NCBI GenBank assembly: GCA_002746395.1
Contig: NVXA01000001.1
Span: forward strand, 15,570-20,986
Length of the DNA stretch: 5,417 nucleotides
Direction: 5' to 3'
Source: Paracoccaceae bacterium
Lineage (GTDB): Bacteria > Pseudomonadota > Alphaproteobacteria > Rhodobacterales > Rhodobacteraceae
The position numbers were made by a program, and so were the translations under genes. Below are positions 1-5,417 of this stretch, piece after piece. How positions within the stretch are numbered: the first letter of the stretch is position 1; each line of letters starts with the position of its first letter. Under the pieces are notes generated by a model. That model was given only the letters and a program-made list of their open reading frames with translations, searched no databases and was not told the DNA's origin.

Positions 1-1127
1 GCCGAAGCAAAATCAAACTGATCCGTGACCTTGGTGTCGACATCACCTCCACCATCAGTGGATTCATCGTTCTCATCGGCTTCTGCGGCACCTGAGGCGC
101 CGGCAGTAACCGTCAGTGACCCAGTAGATATTCCAGATGCGCTAAAGGTTACATCGCCAGTCGTTGCTATAATTGAACGATCGGTGGAAACAACAACCTT
201 GTCGGTGACTAACGCAAGCGAGAGCGCAATGCCAACCGCGACTTTGTCCCCAACGGCCGTGGCAGAAGCATCGGTCGTTTCAGTCGCGTCCTGTTCAGCG
301 GTAACTGAAACAGTATCATTCACAGTCAACGTACTGGCGTTGCTACCAATTGTAGCGCTTGCGGTATTAGTTACGAGAGCCAAGGCGAGTACGGGAACAA
401 TCGAAACGCCACCGGAGGCGCCTGCCTCAGCGGTCGTTGTAATGTCATGAACGGCGCTGGCCGAAACAGTCAAATTATCTGCATTGGTCAGTGTAACATT
501 GTTGCCGACCTTGGCGATCGCACGATTGCCGAGGATGTTAATCGCAGCGGATGCACCAATACCAACACTACCGCCTGCCGTGCCTTCAACAGGCAGAGCC
601 TCGGCCGTTGTTTTCGTCTGGTTATCAGCCGAGATCGAAACGTCTCCGCTCAGCGTAACGTCTGCACCGTCTGCAATGCTCGCTACACTGGATGTATCAA
701 CTATATTCAGGCCAAGTGCGCCGGCGATGCCTACTTTGGTACCGCCCGCACCAGATGTCGCGCTCGAAAGATATGTATCGCTACGAGTTGTTGTACTGGC
801 CGAGTTCAAAGCGAGAGCCGCAACATCCAACTTGTTCGCAGAAATGTTAACGCCTTTTACGTCGTGCGTTCCCGCGCCAAGAGTTGCATCGCTGGCCGAC
901 CGGACAACGTTCACAGAGACCGCTGCACCAATGCCAATTTGAGCCTGTGCACCATCTTCGCCAACGGCGGAAGCATTGGTCGTAACGCTGCCATCGGTAT
1001 TGCTGGATGTCAGAATATTTAACACACCAACATTCGAGGTAATATTAACAGTGTTCGGCACGCTGGCCGACACGGTAGAATTCTGAACATTTATCGCAAC
1101 GGCTGCTGCAACAGTAACTTTACCTTC
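1..1127 (-). repeat. Block C of the ~400-residue superrepeat, cut by the window edge (residues 1431-1805)
   Basis: The block starts at EGKVTVAAAVAINV (1431-1444). Motif cores begin at about residues 1434, 1494, 1562, 1618, 1671 and 1726. Shared phrases include IGIGAAVSVNVV (1494-1505), SGAGGTKVGIAGALGLNIVD (1555-1574), VGIGASAAINILGNR (1618-1632), AVHDITTTAEAG (1655-1666) followed by SIVPVLALALVTN, and VAVGIALSLALVTD (1726-1739). The final unit is the least like its counterparts: the 'AAIGAA' start has become 'KVAVGIA'. An acidic linker begins at about residue 1774 and runs off the window. From the period, another block would be expected to begin about 25-30 codons beyond base 1. Confidence 0.85.
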
Positions 1128-4100
1128 GGAGGTTTCAGCCGAACGGTTTTCGGACATCGATGCATCCGTGTCACCTTGCTGATCAGCATCCCCGACACCG
1201 GACGCTGTTTGCTGCCCCTTTGCACCGGTAAGTTGATCACTAACAGTATCGTCAACGGTGGGTTTCTGGCCTGCTTCGGCATCTCCGTTGTCATCCGCTG
1301 GCGCGCCACCAGACGCGCTTGCTTCAGCCAGCAGCGTAGCAAACGATGCGCCCGCGGCAGAAAGTGTAACATCGCCGCCCGCAGTGATATTGCGGTTCGT
1401 GGTAGCGGTGACCTTGTCATTCACAAGATTTATCGCCAAAGCCGCGCCGATCGCCGCCGTACCACCAGCAGCCTGTCCTTTGGCCGTGGTCGTGGTCGCA
1501 GACTGCTGAATCGCACGGATCGTAACAGCACCCGTCGAAGTCATGCCAGCTGCCAATGTGCCAAGAGACGCAGTGGTCGTGTTGTTAATCATAGACAATG
1601 CAACGACCGGAGTGATCGAAACACCACCCTCTGACCCAGCTTCGGCCTCGGCTGTAATCTCGTGAACCGCACTGGCCGATAGGGTGATATTGTCCGCCCC
1701 GGCAAGCACCGCTTCATCGCCTAAAGTAGCACTCGAACGGTTCGCAACAATGTTGATAGCAACGGATGCACCAATGCCAACGTCGCCACCAGCTGCACCC
1801 GTTTCATCGGGAAGTGCCAAAGCTGTCGTCGATGTTTGATTGTCGCTGACCAACGACAAATCCCCACCAGCCGTCAGTGTGACTGTAGCGCCACCTGCAA
1901 TGGTGGCTTGGCTTTGTGTATCAACAAGATTCAAAGCTAGAGAGCCCGCAAGTCCAACATTGCTGCCGCCCGCGCCCGATTTTGCGCTAGCTAGGTAAGT
2001 GTCTGCAACTGCATCGGCGGGATCACCGGCAACAAGTTTGGCCACATCTAGCTTAAGAGATGTGACATTGACCGAAGCGGCGGTAACGGTACCATTGCCA
2101 ATCGTAGCATCATTTTTAGCGTCTATTACATTCACAGCCACTGCAGCGCCAATACCTACGGCAGCAGGATTTTCACCAACAGCGGATCCGTCTGTAGTTA
2201 TCGACCCAGTAACATTGCTTGAGGTCGCAACTGTTAGTGCGCCACCGGCCGTAATGCTTCTTCCATCTGAAACACCTGCGGAAACATTCGCCTGCTGAAT
2301 ATTTACGCCAACAGCTGCAGCTACAGTGACCTTACCTTCACCAGTTGAAGCAGAACGCCCGTCTTCATCGGCAGCACCACTGGAGCTGTCCTGTTGCTGG
2401 GCAGTGTCGCCAACGCCTGCAGTTCCCTGTTGATCTGAGGCATGCGTCAAATTGCCGGTAACAGTGCTGTCGACGTCACTGTCTTGCCCAGCCTGAGCAT
2501 CACCGTTTGAATCAGCGGCCTCGCTGCCGGAAGCACTTGCAGTAGCCTCGAGCGTACTTAACGACGCCCCCCAGCTGCGCAAGGTTATATCATTTACCGC
2601 GTTCAAATCTCGAAGAGTGGTCGCTGACACAGTGTCATCGATAAGAGCAATGGAAACGGCCGCGCCGATGGCTGCATCGCTTCCCGCTGCTTCACCCGAA
2701 GCCGTGGTTGTCTCGGTCGCCTGTTGGCTGGCCAAGATACTGATATCGCCAGAAGATTGTTGTACGGAAGTGCTTGTACCAAGTCGCGCTGTTGTTACGT
2801 TGTTCACAAGTGAAAGCGCAAGCGCTGGCGTGATCGAAATCCCGCCACTTGACCCCGCCTCGGCGGTTGTCGTGATAGAGTGGACGGAATCTGCTGAAAG
2901 CGTTACCGAACCCGGAGTAGTAATAGATGTGCCGTCTGCGACGCTCGCCGTCGTTCGGTTTGCCACTATGTTTAGCGCAACAGAAGCCCCGACGCCCACG
3001 TTGCCCGTGGCACCTGTTGTGTCAGGAATTGCGTTCGCCGTCGAGACGGACTCGTTCTCAGCAACAATTGTGACAGAACCACCGCTAATCGCAACCGGCG
3101 TCACTGCAGAAATAGATGCAAAGCTTTGCGTATCAACCAAGTTTACAGCGAGCGACCCTGCTACGCCAACGCTGGTTCCGCCTGCTCCTGAAGTCGCATT
3201 CGTAATGAAACTGTTAGTACCTGCGCCAGCAGAGTTCATCCCAGCGGAAACAGCAAGACTGCCTGCAGAGATGCCCTGCCCCGCCAGAGTCGCATTATTC
3301 TGGACTTTGGCAAGATTGATGCCAACCGCAACCCCCACACCTACGCTAGAATCGAGCGCAGAGCCGTCGGCCGTTACATTTGCTGTATTTGAAGTCAGAG
3401 TGTTGATCGAAGCGCTGCCGGTAATGTCCGAAGCAGTACCCGAATTAACGCTTGCCGTGGTCGTAGAAGTCAGATCGGAAATCGCGAGAGCACCGACGAC
3501 CGAAACTTGACCCTCGGATGTACTTGCCGCTGACTGATAATCAGGATCATTAAGGTAATTAGACGCCTCGCTACCAGCCTGTGGCTCCGTCGCACCACCA
3601 GAGGCTGCAGATGCATTTACCACAATGTCGGTCGCAGTTACGGCATCGAGAGACAGACTCGCAGCGCTGATATAGCCCATACCATCAATAATGGCAGCAG
3701 TCGTCGCATTTACAACACTGACAGCTACACTTGCGCCGAATGCAGCAGCGACGGGTGTGGCGTCGGCATGGCTTTTAACCGTGTTGGTCGCGCCAAGGCT
3801 GACATTGCCCGTAACGATTAGATCCGCATCCTCGACATGGGTAATGGCCGAACTGTTCACCGTTGAAACAGCGACAGCGCCGTCAACACTCGAATTGGCT
3901 GGTGCCAATGACTCGGTCGCGATCACATTAACGGCTGTTGCGCTGGAAGACAGGGTCGCACTTGCAGCATTGATCGTGGCGCCGCCAGTAACATTTACTG
4001 ATGCGCTTACGTTTGTAACCACTACGCCTATTGGCAAGTTATCAGCAACAGTAGCGGTCGACGCAGTTGCCGTCGCAGTCAAAGCGCCAGAGGCCGTAAT

Positions 4101-5417
4101 CACGCCACCATCGATGGCGATTGAAGCTGTCGCAGTAGGAAGGGATGCAATAATCGTCAACGGTGCGGACGTTGCTGTGGCAATCAGATTGATGTCTCCA
4201 CCACGGATTTCGCCGCTAACCGTGATCTGACTGAAATTCGCCGGCGCGCCTAGATAGCTGTCAGGTTCAATTGCGTTAAGGTTCACAGTGCCTGCAGTTC
4301 CACCGCCCACGGCTTCCGCGTTAAGCAAACCACCTGCTGCGACGCTAATGATCGGCGCGGTCAGGGTGATATCGCCAGATACGCCACCAGAGAGCGTCGT
4401 ATCGATACTGCCGCCTGCAGCGATGGTGATGGAATTATCCGCCTCAACCACAGTGTTCACACCTGCGTTCAAGATCGAACTTCCAGCTGTGATGGTAACG
4501 TCAATCGGGTCAATTAGTAGCGTGCCCCCAGCGCCAGAATCTGATAACAGGTCAAGCTCTACTGAGCCGATTTCAGCATACTTACCGCTCAGCTCAACAA
4601 AACCACCAGCGCCGGTTCCTGCACCACGTGCCGAAATCATTGCTCCAGTTTGCGCGAAAAGCGAGCTTCCAGCATAAACGACAATCGTGCCGCCAATACC
4701 CGACACGCCTTCGCCATCCGCGCTGAGATTCGCAGTTGGGGCGACGGTAATGTCGCCACCAGAGATTACGTTAATCTTGCCACCCTGCCCGGTCGAGCTC
4801 GCGCCGACACTAATCCGACCGCTGACGTTCGCATTGCCAGCCGCCAGAATCGATATCACACCGTTATTACTGACCATCGAGCCGCCTTCAACCAGCCCGG
4901 TAGAATTCACCGTGGCCTGGAAAAGCTGACGCTGTGTCAGATCATTGCCGGTTACTTGCGCACCGTTCGATCCAGTCAGCATCACGTTCTGACCGTCAAG
5001 GGTAATACCATTTTCCGCGTTGATCTGACCCGAAATCACAATCAAGCCATCAGGGGAAATCGGAATTTCACCACGCATCAACTTGCCGGCGGCGACATGA
5101 TCGATCGTACCGTCAGCGCCAATTACAGATTCCAGAAACTGGTCGGTAGGCGTGTTCACGGTAAGTGATCCTACGTTGACCACCCCGGTTTGGCCTACGA
5201 TGAAGCCATCTGAATCAGAGAAAAAGACGTTTCCGCCAATTTCGCCATCTTTAAAGGAATTGAGGATACCGTCGACAACGACCGGACCGTTGCGCACAAT
5301 GTTAACGAGATTGCTGGTGTCACTTGGCAGGTACAGATTTACCGTAGTGTCCGCGACCTGTTCGAAGCTGGAGAACGAGTTATAGCCGGTGTTGTTTGTT
5401 ATTGTTCCTGTGGTGAT
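1..5417 (-). CDS. Giant repeat-rich filamentous adhesin, LktA-like two-partner secretion exoprotein (partial at both ends)
   Basis: The minus-strand frame starting at base 5417 reads through 1805 codons without a stop, so this is an internal piece of a larger gene. Known family role: TpsA exoproteins cross the inner membrane by Sec, pass through a TpsB outer-membrane pore and fold as a beta-helix on the cell surface, usually acting in adhesion, toxicity or biofilm formation. Seen here: a TPS-type domain at residues 1-91, a Gly-rich beta-helix-like stretch to about 446, a degenerate repeat zone to 601, then three blocks of about 400 residues. I found no cysteine and only one tryptophan (W949), with very high Ala, Thr, Ser, Val, Gly and Asn and many more Asp/Glu than Lys/Arg, as in secreted repeat proteins. 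The true start and signal peptide lie beyond base 5417 and the C-terminus below base 1. The family assignment is firm at the level of filamentous adhesin; the ligand and biological role cannot be told from this piece. An alternative is a generic FHA-like haemagglutinin. Confidence 0.95.
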   Translation of the reverse strand, partial: MTTGTITNNTGYNSFSSFEQVADTTVNLYLPSDTSNLVNIVRNGPVVVDGILNSFKDGEIGGNVFFSDSDGFIVGQTGVVNVGSLTVNTPTDQFLESVIGADGTIDHVAAGKLMRGEIPISPDGLIVISGQINAENGITLDGQNVMLTGSNGAQVTGNDLTQRQLFQATVNSTGLVEGGSMVSNNGVISILAAGNANVSGRISVGASSTGQGGKINVISGGDITVAPTANLSADGEGVSGIGGTIVVYAGSSLFAQTGAMISARGAGTGAGGFVELSGKYAEIGSVELDLLSDSGAGGTLLIDPIDVTITAGSSILNAGVNTVVEADNSITIAAGGSIDTTLSGGVSGDITLTAPIISVAAGGLLNAEAVGGGTAGTVNLNAIEPDSYLGAPANFSQITVSGEIRGGDINLIATATSAPLTIIASLPTATASIAIDGGVITASGALTATATASTATVADNLPIGVVVTNVSASVNVTGGATINAASATLSSSATAVNVIATESLAPANSSVDGAVAVSTVNSSAITHVEDADLIVTGNVSLGATNTVKSHADATPVAAAFGASVAVSVVNATTAAIIDGMGYISAASLSLDAVTATDIVVNASAASGGATEPQAGSEASNYLNDPDYQSAASTSEGQVSVVGALAISDLTSTTTASVNSGTASDITGSASINTLTSNTANVTADGSALDSSVGVGVAVGINLAKVQNNATLAGQGISAGSLAVSAGMNSAGAGTNSFITNATSGAGGTSVGVAGSLAVNLVDTQSFASISAVTPVAISGGSVTIVAENESVSTANAIPDTTGATGNVGVGASVALNIVANRTTASVADGTSITTPGSVTLSADSVHSITTTAEAGSSGGISITPALALSLVNNVTTARLGTSTSVQQSSGDISILASQQATETTTASGEAAGSDAAIGAAVSIALIDDTVSATTLRDLNAVNDITLRSWGASLSTLEATASASGSEAADSNGDAQAGQDSDVDSTVTGNLTHASDQQGTAGVGDTAQQQDSSSGAADEDGRSASTGEGKVTVAAAVGVNIQQANVSAGVSDGRSITAGGALTVATSSNVTGSITTDGSAVGENPAAVGIGAAVAVNVIDAKNDATIGNGTVTAASVNVTSLKLDVAKLVAGDPADAVADTYLASAKSGAGGSNVGLAGSLALNLVDTQSQATIAGGATVTLTAGGDLSLVSDNQTSTTALALPDETGAAGGDVGIGASVAINIVANRSSATLGDEAVLAGADNITLSASAVHEITAEAEAGSEGGVSITPVVALSMINNTTTASLGTLAAGMTSTGAVTIRAIQQSATTTTAKGQAAGGTAAIGAALAINLVNDKVTATTNRNITAGGDVTLSAAGASFATLLAEASASGGAPADDNGDAEAGQKPTVDDTVSDQLTGAKGQQTASGVGDADQQGDTDASMSENRSAETSEGKVTVAAAVAINVQNSTVSASVPNTVNITSNVGVLNILTSSNTDGSVTTNASAVGEDGAQAQIGIGAAVSVNVVRSASDATLGAGTHDVKGVNISANKLDVAALALNSASTTTRSDTYLSSATSGAGGTKVGIAGALGLNIVDTSSVASIADGADVTLSGDVSISADNQTKTTAEALPVEGTAGGSVGIGASAAINILGNRAIAKVGNNVTLTNADNLTVSASAVHDITTTAEAGASGGVSIVPVLALALVTNTASATIGSNASTLTVNDTVSVTAEQDATETTDASATAVGDKVAVGIALSLALVTDKVVVSTDRSIIATTGDVTFSASGISTGSLTVTAGASGAAEADENDESTDGGGDVDTKVTDQFDFAS
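3..98 (-). other. Start of the acidic linker ending block C (residues 1774-1805, truncated)
   Basis: After the last strand of block C (GSLTVTAG) the sequence becomes strongly acidic: ASGAAEADENDES (1774-1786), then TDGGGDVDTKVTDQFDFAS to the window edge. It keeps the ASG opening, and its VDTKVTDQ phrase aligns with VDDTVSDQ in the block B linker. The NGDA-x-AGQ motif is replaced by an even more acidic Asp/Glu/Gly run, and a DQFDF pair of aromatics appears that the other linkers lack. Only about half the expected linker is inside the window. Confidence 0.55.
1128..1319 (-). other. Acidic, Gln-rich linker ending block B (residues 1367-1430)
   Basis: This counterpart of the block A linker opens with SASGGAPA, carries DDNGDAEAGQ (1375-1384), then TVDDTVSDQLTGAKGQQTAS (1387-1406), GVGDADQQGD (1407-1416) and ends with MSENRSAETS before EGK of block C. 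The order of landmarks matches the A linker: SASG, D-x-NGDA-x-AGQ, TV, LT-x-A, QQ, GVGD-x-A, QQ, RSA, EGK. Conservation of order and motif suggests the linker is under selection rather than filler. Predicted to be surface-exposed. Confidence 0.65.
1980..2054 (-). other. Block-specific insert between units 2 and 3 of block B (residues 1122-1146)
   Basis: This segment contains KLDVA, then a Pro/Asp/Ala loop GDPADAVA and DTYLASAK just before the SGAGG start of unit 3. Block C has the same landmarks (KLDVA at 1529-1533, DTYLSSAT at 1547-1554, bases 756-833), whereas block A has a shorter loop with neither. It lengthens the unit 2 to 3 spacing from 58 to 67-68 residues. It is probably a loop projecting from the helix, and it marks B and C as sister copies. 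Confidence 0.6.
2340..2537 (-). other. Acidic, Gln-rich linker ending block A (residues 961-1026)
   Basis: The strand pattern stops at SASASGSEAA and a polar segment follows. It contains DSNGDAQAGQ (969-978), then DSDVDSTV, a SDQQGTAGVGDTAQQQD stretch (994-1010) and ADEDGRSA before the EGK start of block B. The segment is dominated by Asp, Ser, Gly, Ala and Gln and has almost no bulky hydrophobic residues, so it is probably an exposed loop or flexible hinge. It occupies about the length of one repeat unit. The DxNGDxxxG spacing resembles acidic calcium-binding loops, but this is only a resemblance. Confidence 0.65.
2340..3515 (-). repeat. Block A of the ~400-residue superrepeat (residues 635-1026, 392 residues)
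   Basis: The block starts at EGQVSVVGALAI (635-646), equivalent to EGKVTVAAAV in blocks B and C. Six motif units follow, with hydrophobic cores starting at about residues 638, 692, 750, 807, 860 and 917, then an acidic linker. Diagnostic phrases shared with the other blocks are SGAGGTSVGVAGSLAVNLVD (743-762), VGVGASVALNIVANR (807-821), VHSITTTAEAG (845-855) followed by SITPALALSLVNN, and AAIGAAVSIALIDD (915-928). Block A lacks an insert of about ten residues that B and C share between units 2 and 3. By eye it is the most diverged of the three blocks. Confidence 0.85.
3516..3614 (-). other. Short first linker before block A (residues 602-634)
   Basis: This Ala/Ser/Glu/Asn/Asp-rich segment runs ASAASGGATEPQAGSEAS and then an NYLNDPDY stretch before the 'SEGQVSV' start of block A. 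It sits in the same relative position as the two longer acidic linkers that follow blocks A and B but is about half their length and lacks their QQ-rich part. It keeps the AS-x-SG(G) opening and the S-(T/A)-S-EG ending of the longer linkers. It is low in predicted beta-strand pattern and likely flexible. Confidence 0.55.
3615..4079 (-). repeat. Degenerate leading repeat zone, period about 48 residues (residues 447-601)
   Basis: Three weak copies of the core motif occur here: IGVVVTNVSASV (from 463), VDGAVAVSTVN (from 511) and FGASVAVSVVN (from 560). They are spaced 48 to 49 residues apart, shorter than the roughly 57-residue period of the downstream blocks. The third copy, followed by ATTAAI, is the closest to the downstream consensus, so the zone grades into the regular array. 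It ends at a short Ala/Ser/Asn linker that precedes block A. It probably represents older, eroded copies or a capping part of the same helix. Confidence 0.6.
4080..4487 (-). other. Beta-helix continuation without a strict repeat (residues 311-446)
   Basis: This stretch keeps the strand-turn composition (for example SITIAAGGSID at 329-339, GDITLTAP at 348-355, GDINLIATA at 407-415) but shows neither the regular GG spacing upstream nor the VGIGAAVAVNVV motif downstream. One slightly longer polar loop, around EPDSYLGAPANFSQ (384-397), interrupts the pattern and could protrude from the helix. I recognise no named domain here. The role as a spacer between the secretion cap and the repeat array is inferred from position and composition. 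Confidence 0.55.
4488..5144 (-). other. Gly-rich beta-helix segment following the secretion domain (residues 92-310)
   Basis: After the secretion domain the protein continues as short alternating hydrophobic strands and Gly/Asn turns. A GEIPISPDGLIVISGQINA-like stretch (116-134) begins it; such strands are typical of the first beta-helix coils of filamentous haemagglutinins. GG turns followed by a strand then recur: GGKINVISGGDITV (212-225), GGTIVVYAG (242-250), GGFVELSG (271-278) and GGTLLIDPIDVTI (297-309). Their spacings are 30, 29 and 26 residues, consistent with one or a few coils per period. The 'LLIDP-x-DVTI' phrase is a recurrent signature just downstream of the secretion domain in FHA-like proteins. 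No catalytic motif is visible, so a structural stalk role is inferred. Confidence 0.75.
5145..5417 (-). other. TPS / haemagglutination-activity secretion domain, LktA type (residues 1-91, N-terminal part missing)
   Basis: This is the region that in TpsA proteins is recognised by the POTRA domains of the TpsB partner and nucleates beta-helix folding. Visible in order: a GYNSFSSFEQV stretch (residues 11-21), equivalent to the 'N-x-F/Y-x-x-F-x-V' start of haemagglutination domains; VNLYLP (26-31); SNLVNIV (35-41); VDGILNSF (48-55); then GGNVFFSDSDGFIVGQ (61-76) and VVNVGSLTVNTPT (79-91). The last two blocks match the conserved end of the domain, where classical members have an NPNG turn followed by a gGvVNvGSL segment. 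Here the turn reads DSDG, and the ending resembles the LktA-family version. The assignment rests on motif recall, not on a profile search. Confidence 0.85.

Larger units (their letters stand above)
1128..2339 (-). repeat. Block B of the ~400-residue superrepeat (residues 1027-1430, 404 residues)
   Basis: The block starts at EGKVTVAAAVGVNI (1027-1040). Motif cores begin at about residues 1030, 1087, 1154, 1213, 1266 and 1323, followed by a linker. Shared phrases include VGIGAAVAVNV (1087-1097), SGAGGSNVGLAGSLALNLVD (1147-1166), VGIGASVAINIVANR (1213-1227), AVHEITAEAEAG (1250-1261) followed by SITPVVALSMINN, and AAIGAALAINLVND (1321-1334). Between units 2 and 3 it carries an insert containing KLDVA and DTYLAS that also occurs in block C. 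Corresponding DNA stretches differ at many third codon positions, so the copy is not a recent perfect duplication. Confidence 0.88.
3..4031 (-). repeat. Tandem ~57-residue subrepeats with core motif V-G-(I/V)-G-A-(S/A)-V-A-(V/I)-N-(I/V)-V
   Basis: Across the three blocks, 18 cores follow a fixed spacing pattern. Unit 1 to 2 is 54, 57 and 60 residues; 2 to 3 is 58, 67 and 68; 3 to 4 is 57, 59 and 56; 4 to 5 is 53, 53 and 53; 5 to 6 is 57, 57 and 55. From unit 6 to unit 1 of the next block is 113 and 111, close to twice the period. A typical unit reads core, then T-T-A-x-(I/V)-x-x-G, an 'ITAGGDVTLSA'-like strand pair, then a polar loop. Tandem repeats of about 53 residues are, as I recall, a described feature of LktA-family filamentous adhesins. 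The glycine and small-residue hydrophobic core suggests tightly packed beta-helix rungs. Confidence 0.8.

Noticed and set aside
1..98. RTX-type calcium nonapeptide repeats in the Gly/Asp-rich end
   Set aside because: The G-G-x-G-x-D-x-U-x nonapeptide pattern does not recur; the Gly/Asp run is short and irregular.
25..1022. Overlapping plus-strand open frames at 25-450, 447-1022 and 484-942
   Set aside because: All are antisense to the continuous minus-strand frame. They overlap one another in different frames, carry no recognisable motif and mirror the repeat composition.
1091..1420. A 109-codon minus-strand open frame
   Set aside because: It is out of frame with the long coding frame that runs through the same bases. 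Its Arg/Leu/Pro-rich product looks like a frame-shifted reading of the block B linker and unit 1 of block C.
2340..2537. Protease cleavage or RGD integrin-binding site in the linkers
   Set aside because: The nearest strings are EDGRS and SENRS; there is no RGD and no recognised cleavage motif, so no specific site can be claimed.
2617..3510. A 297-codon open frame on the plus strand, antisense to block A
   Set aside because: It lies wholly opposite the repeat gene, and its Ala/Val/Thr/Glu/Pro composition is what the reverse of Ala/Thr/Val/Ser/Gly codons gives. It shows no domain, and similar shadow frames recur over the other blocks.
1..3515. DNA-level tandem repeat or recombination hotspot of near-identical copies
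   Set aside because: The protein phrases repeat, but the DNA differs at many synonymous positions (for example the versions near 548, 1764 and 2140), so there are no long identical stretches that I could find by eye.
1..5417. CRISPR array, tRNA, insertion sequence, promoter or terminator within the window
   Set aside because: No short direct repeats with spacers, cloverleaf, terminal inverted repeats or hairpin with T-run were noticed, and uninterrupted coding occupies every base.

Overview
The whole window lies inside one very large protein-coding gene on the minus strand. I translated the reverse complement codon by codon from base 5417 down to base 3. The frame stays open for 1805 codons with no stop, and neither the start nor the end of the gene is inside the window. 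Residue numbers below count from the first codon in the window (bases 5417-5415), so residue n occupies bases 5418-3n to 5420-3n; they are not numbers in the full-length protein.

The product looks like a secreted filamentous adhesin or exoprotein of the two-partner (type Vb, TpsA) class, closest in style to the 'leukotoxin LktA family filamentous adhesins'. Residues 1-91 match the haemagglutination-activity/TPS secretion domain. Residues 92-446 are a Gly-rich beta-helix-like segment with a regular GG turn about every 26-30 residues. Residues 447-601 form a degenerate repeat zone. From residue 635 to the window edge there are three copies (the last cut off) of a block of about 400 residues. 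Each block is built from six units of about 57 residues marked by a motif like VGIGAAVAVNVV, plus a seventh, unit-sized slot filled by an acidic, Gln-rich linker.

The organism should be a Gram-negative bacterium, because TPS exoproteins need an outer-membrane TpsB transporter. Base composition is moderate (about half G+C in the line I counted). An alpha- or other proteobacterium is plausible, but the sequence does not settle the lineage. The signal peptide, promoter, C-terminus and any TpsB partner gene lie outside the window.

I see no RNA gene, insertion sequence, CRISPR array, promoter or terminator. The many open frames on the plus strand, including one of 297 codons at 2617-3510, are mirror images of the Ala/Thr/Val/Ser/Gly-rich codons of this gene. 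What deserves attention is the nested, phase-locked repeat architecture and the conserved acidic linkers, rather than a multi-gene system.
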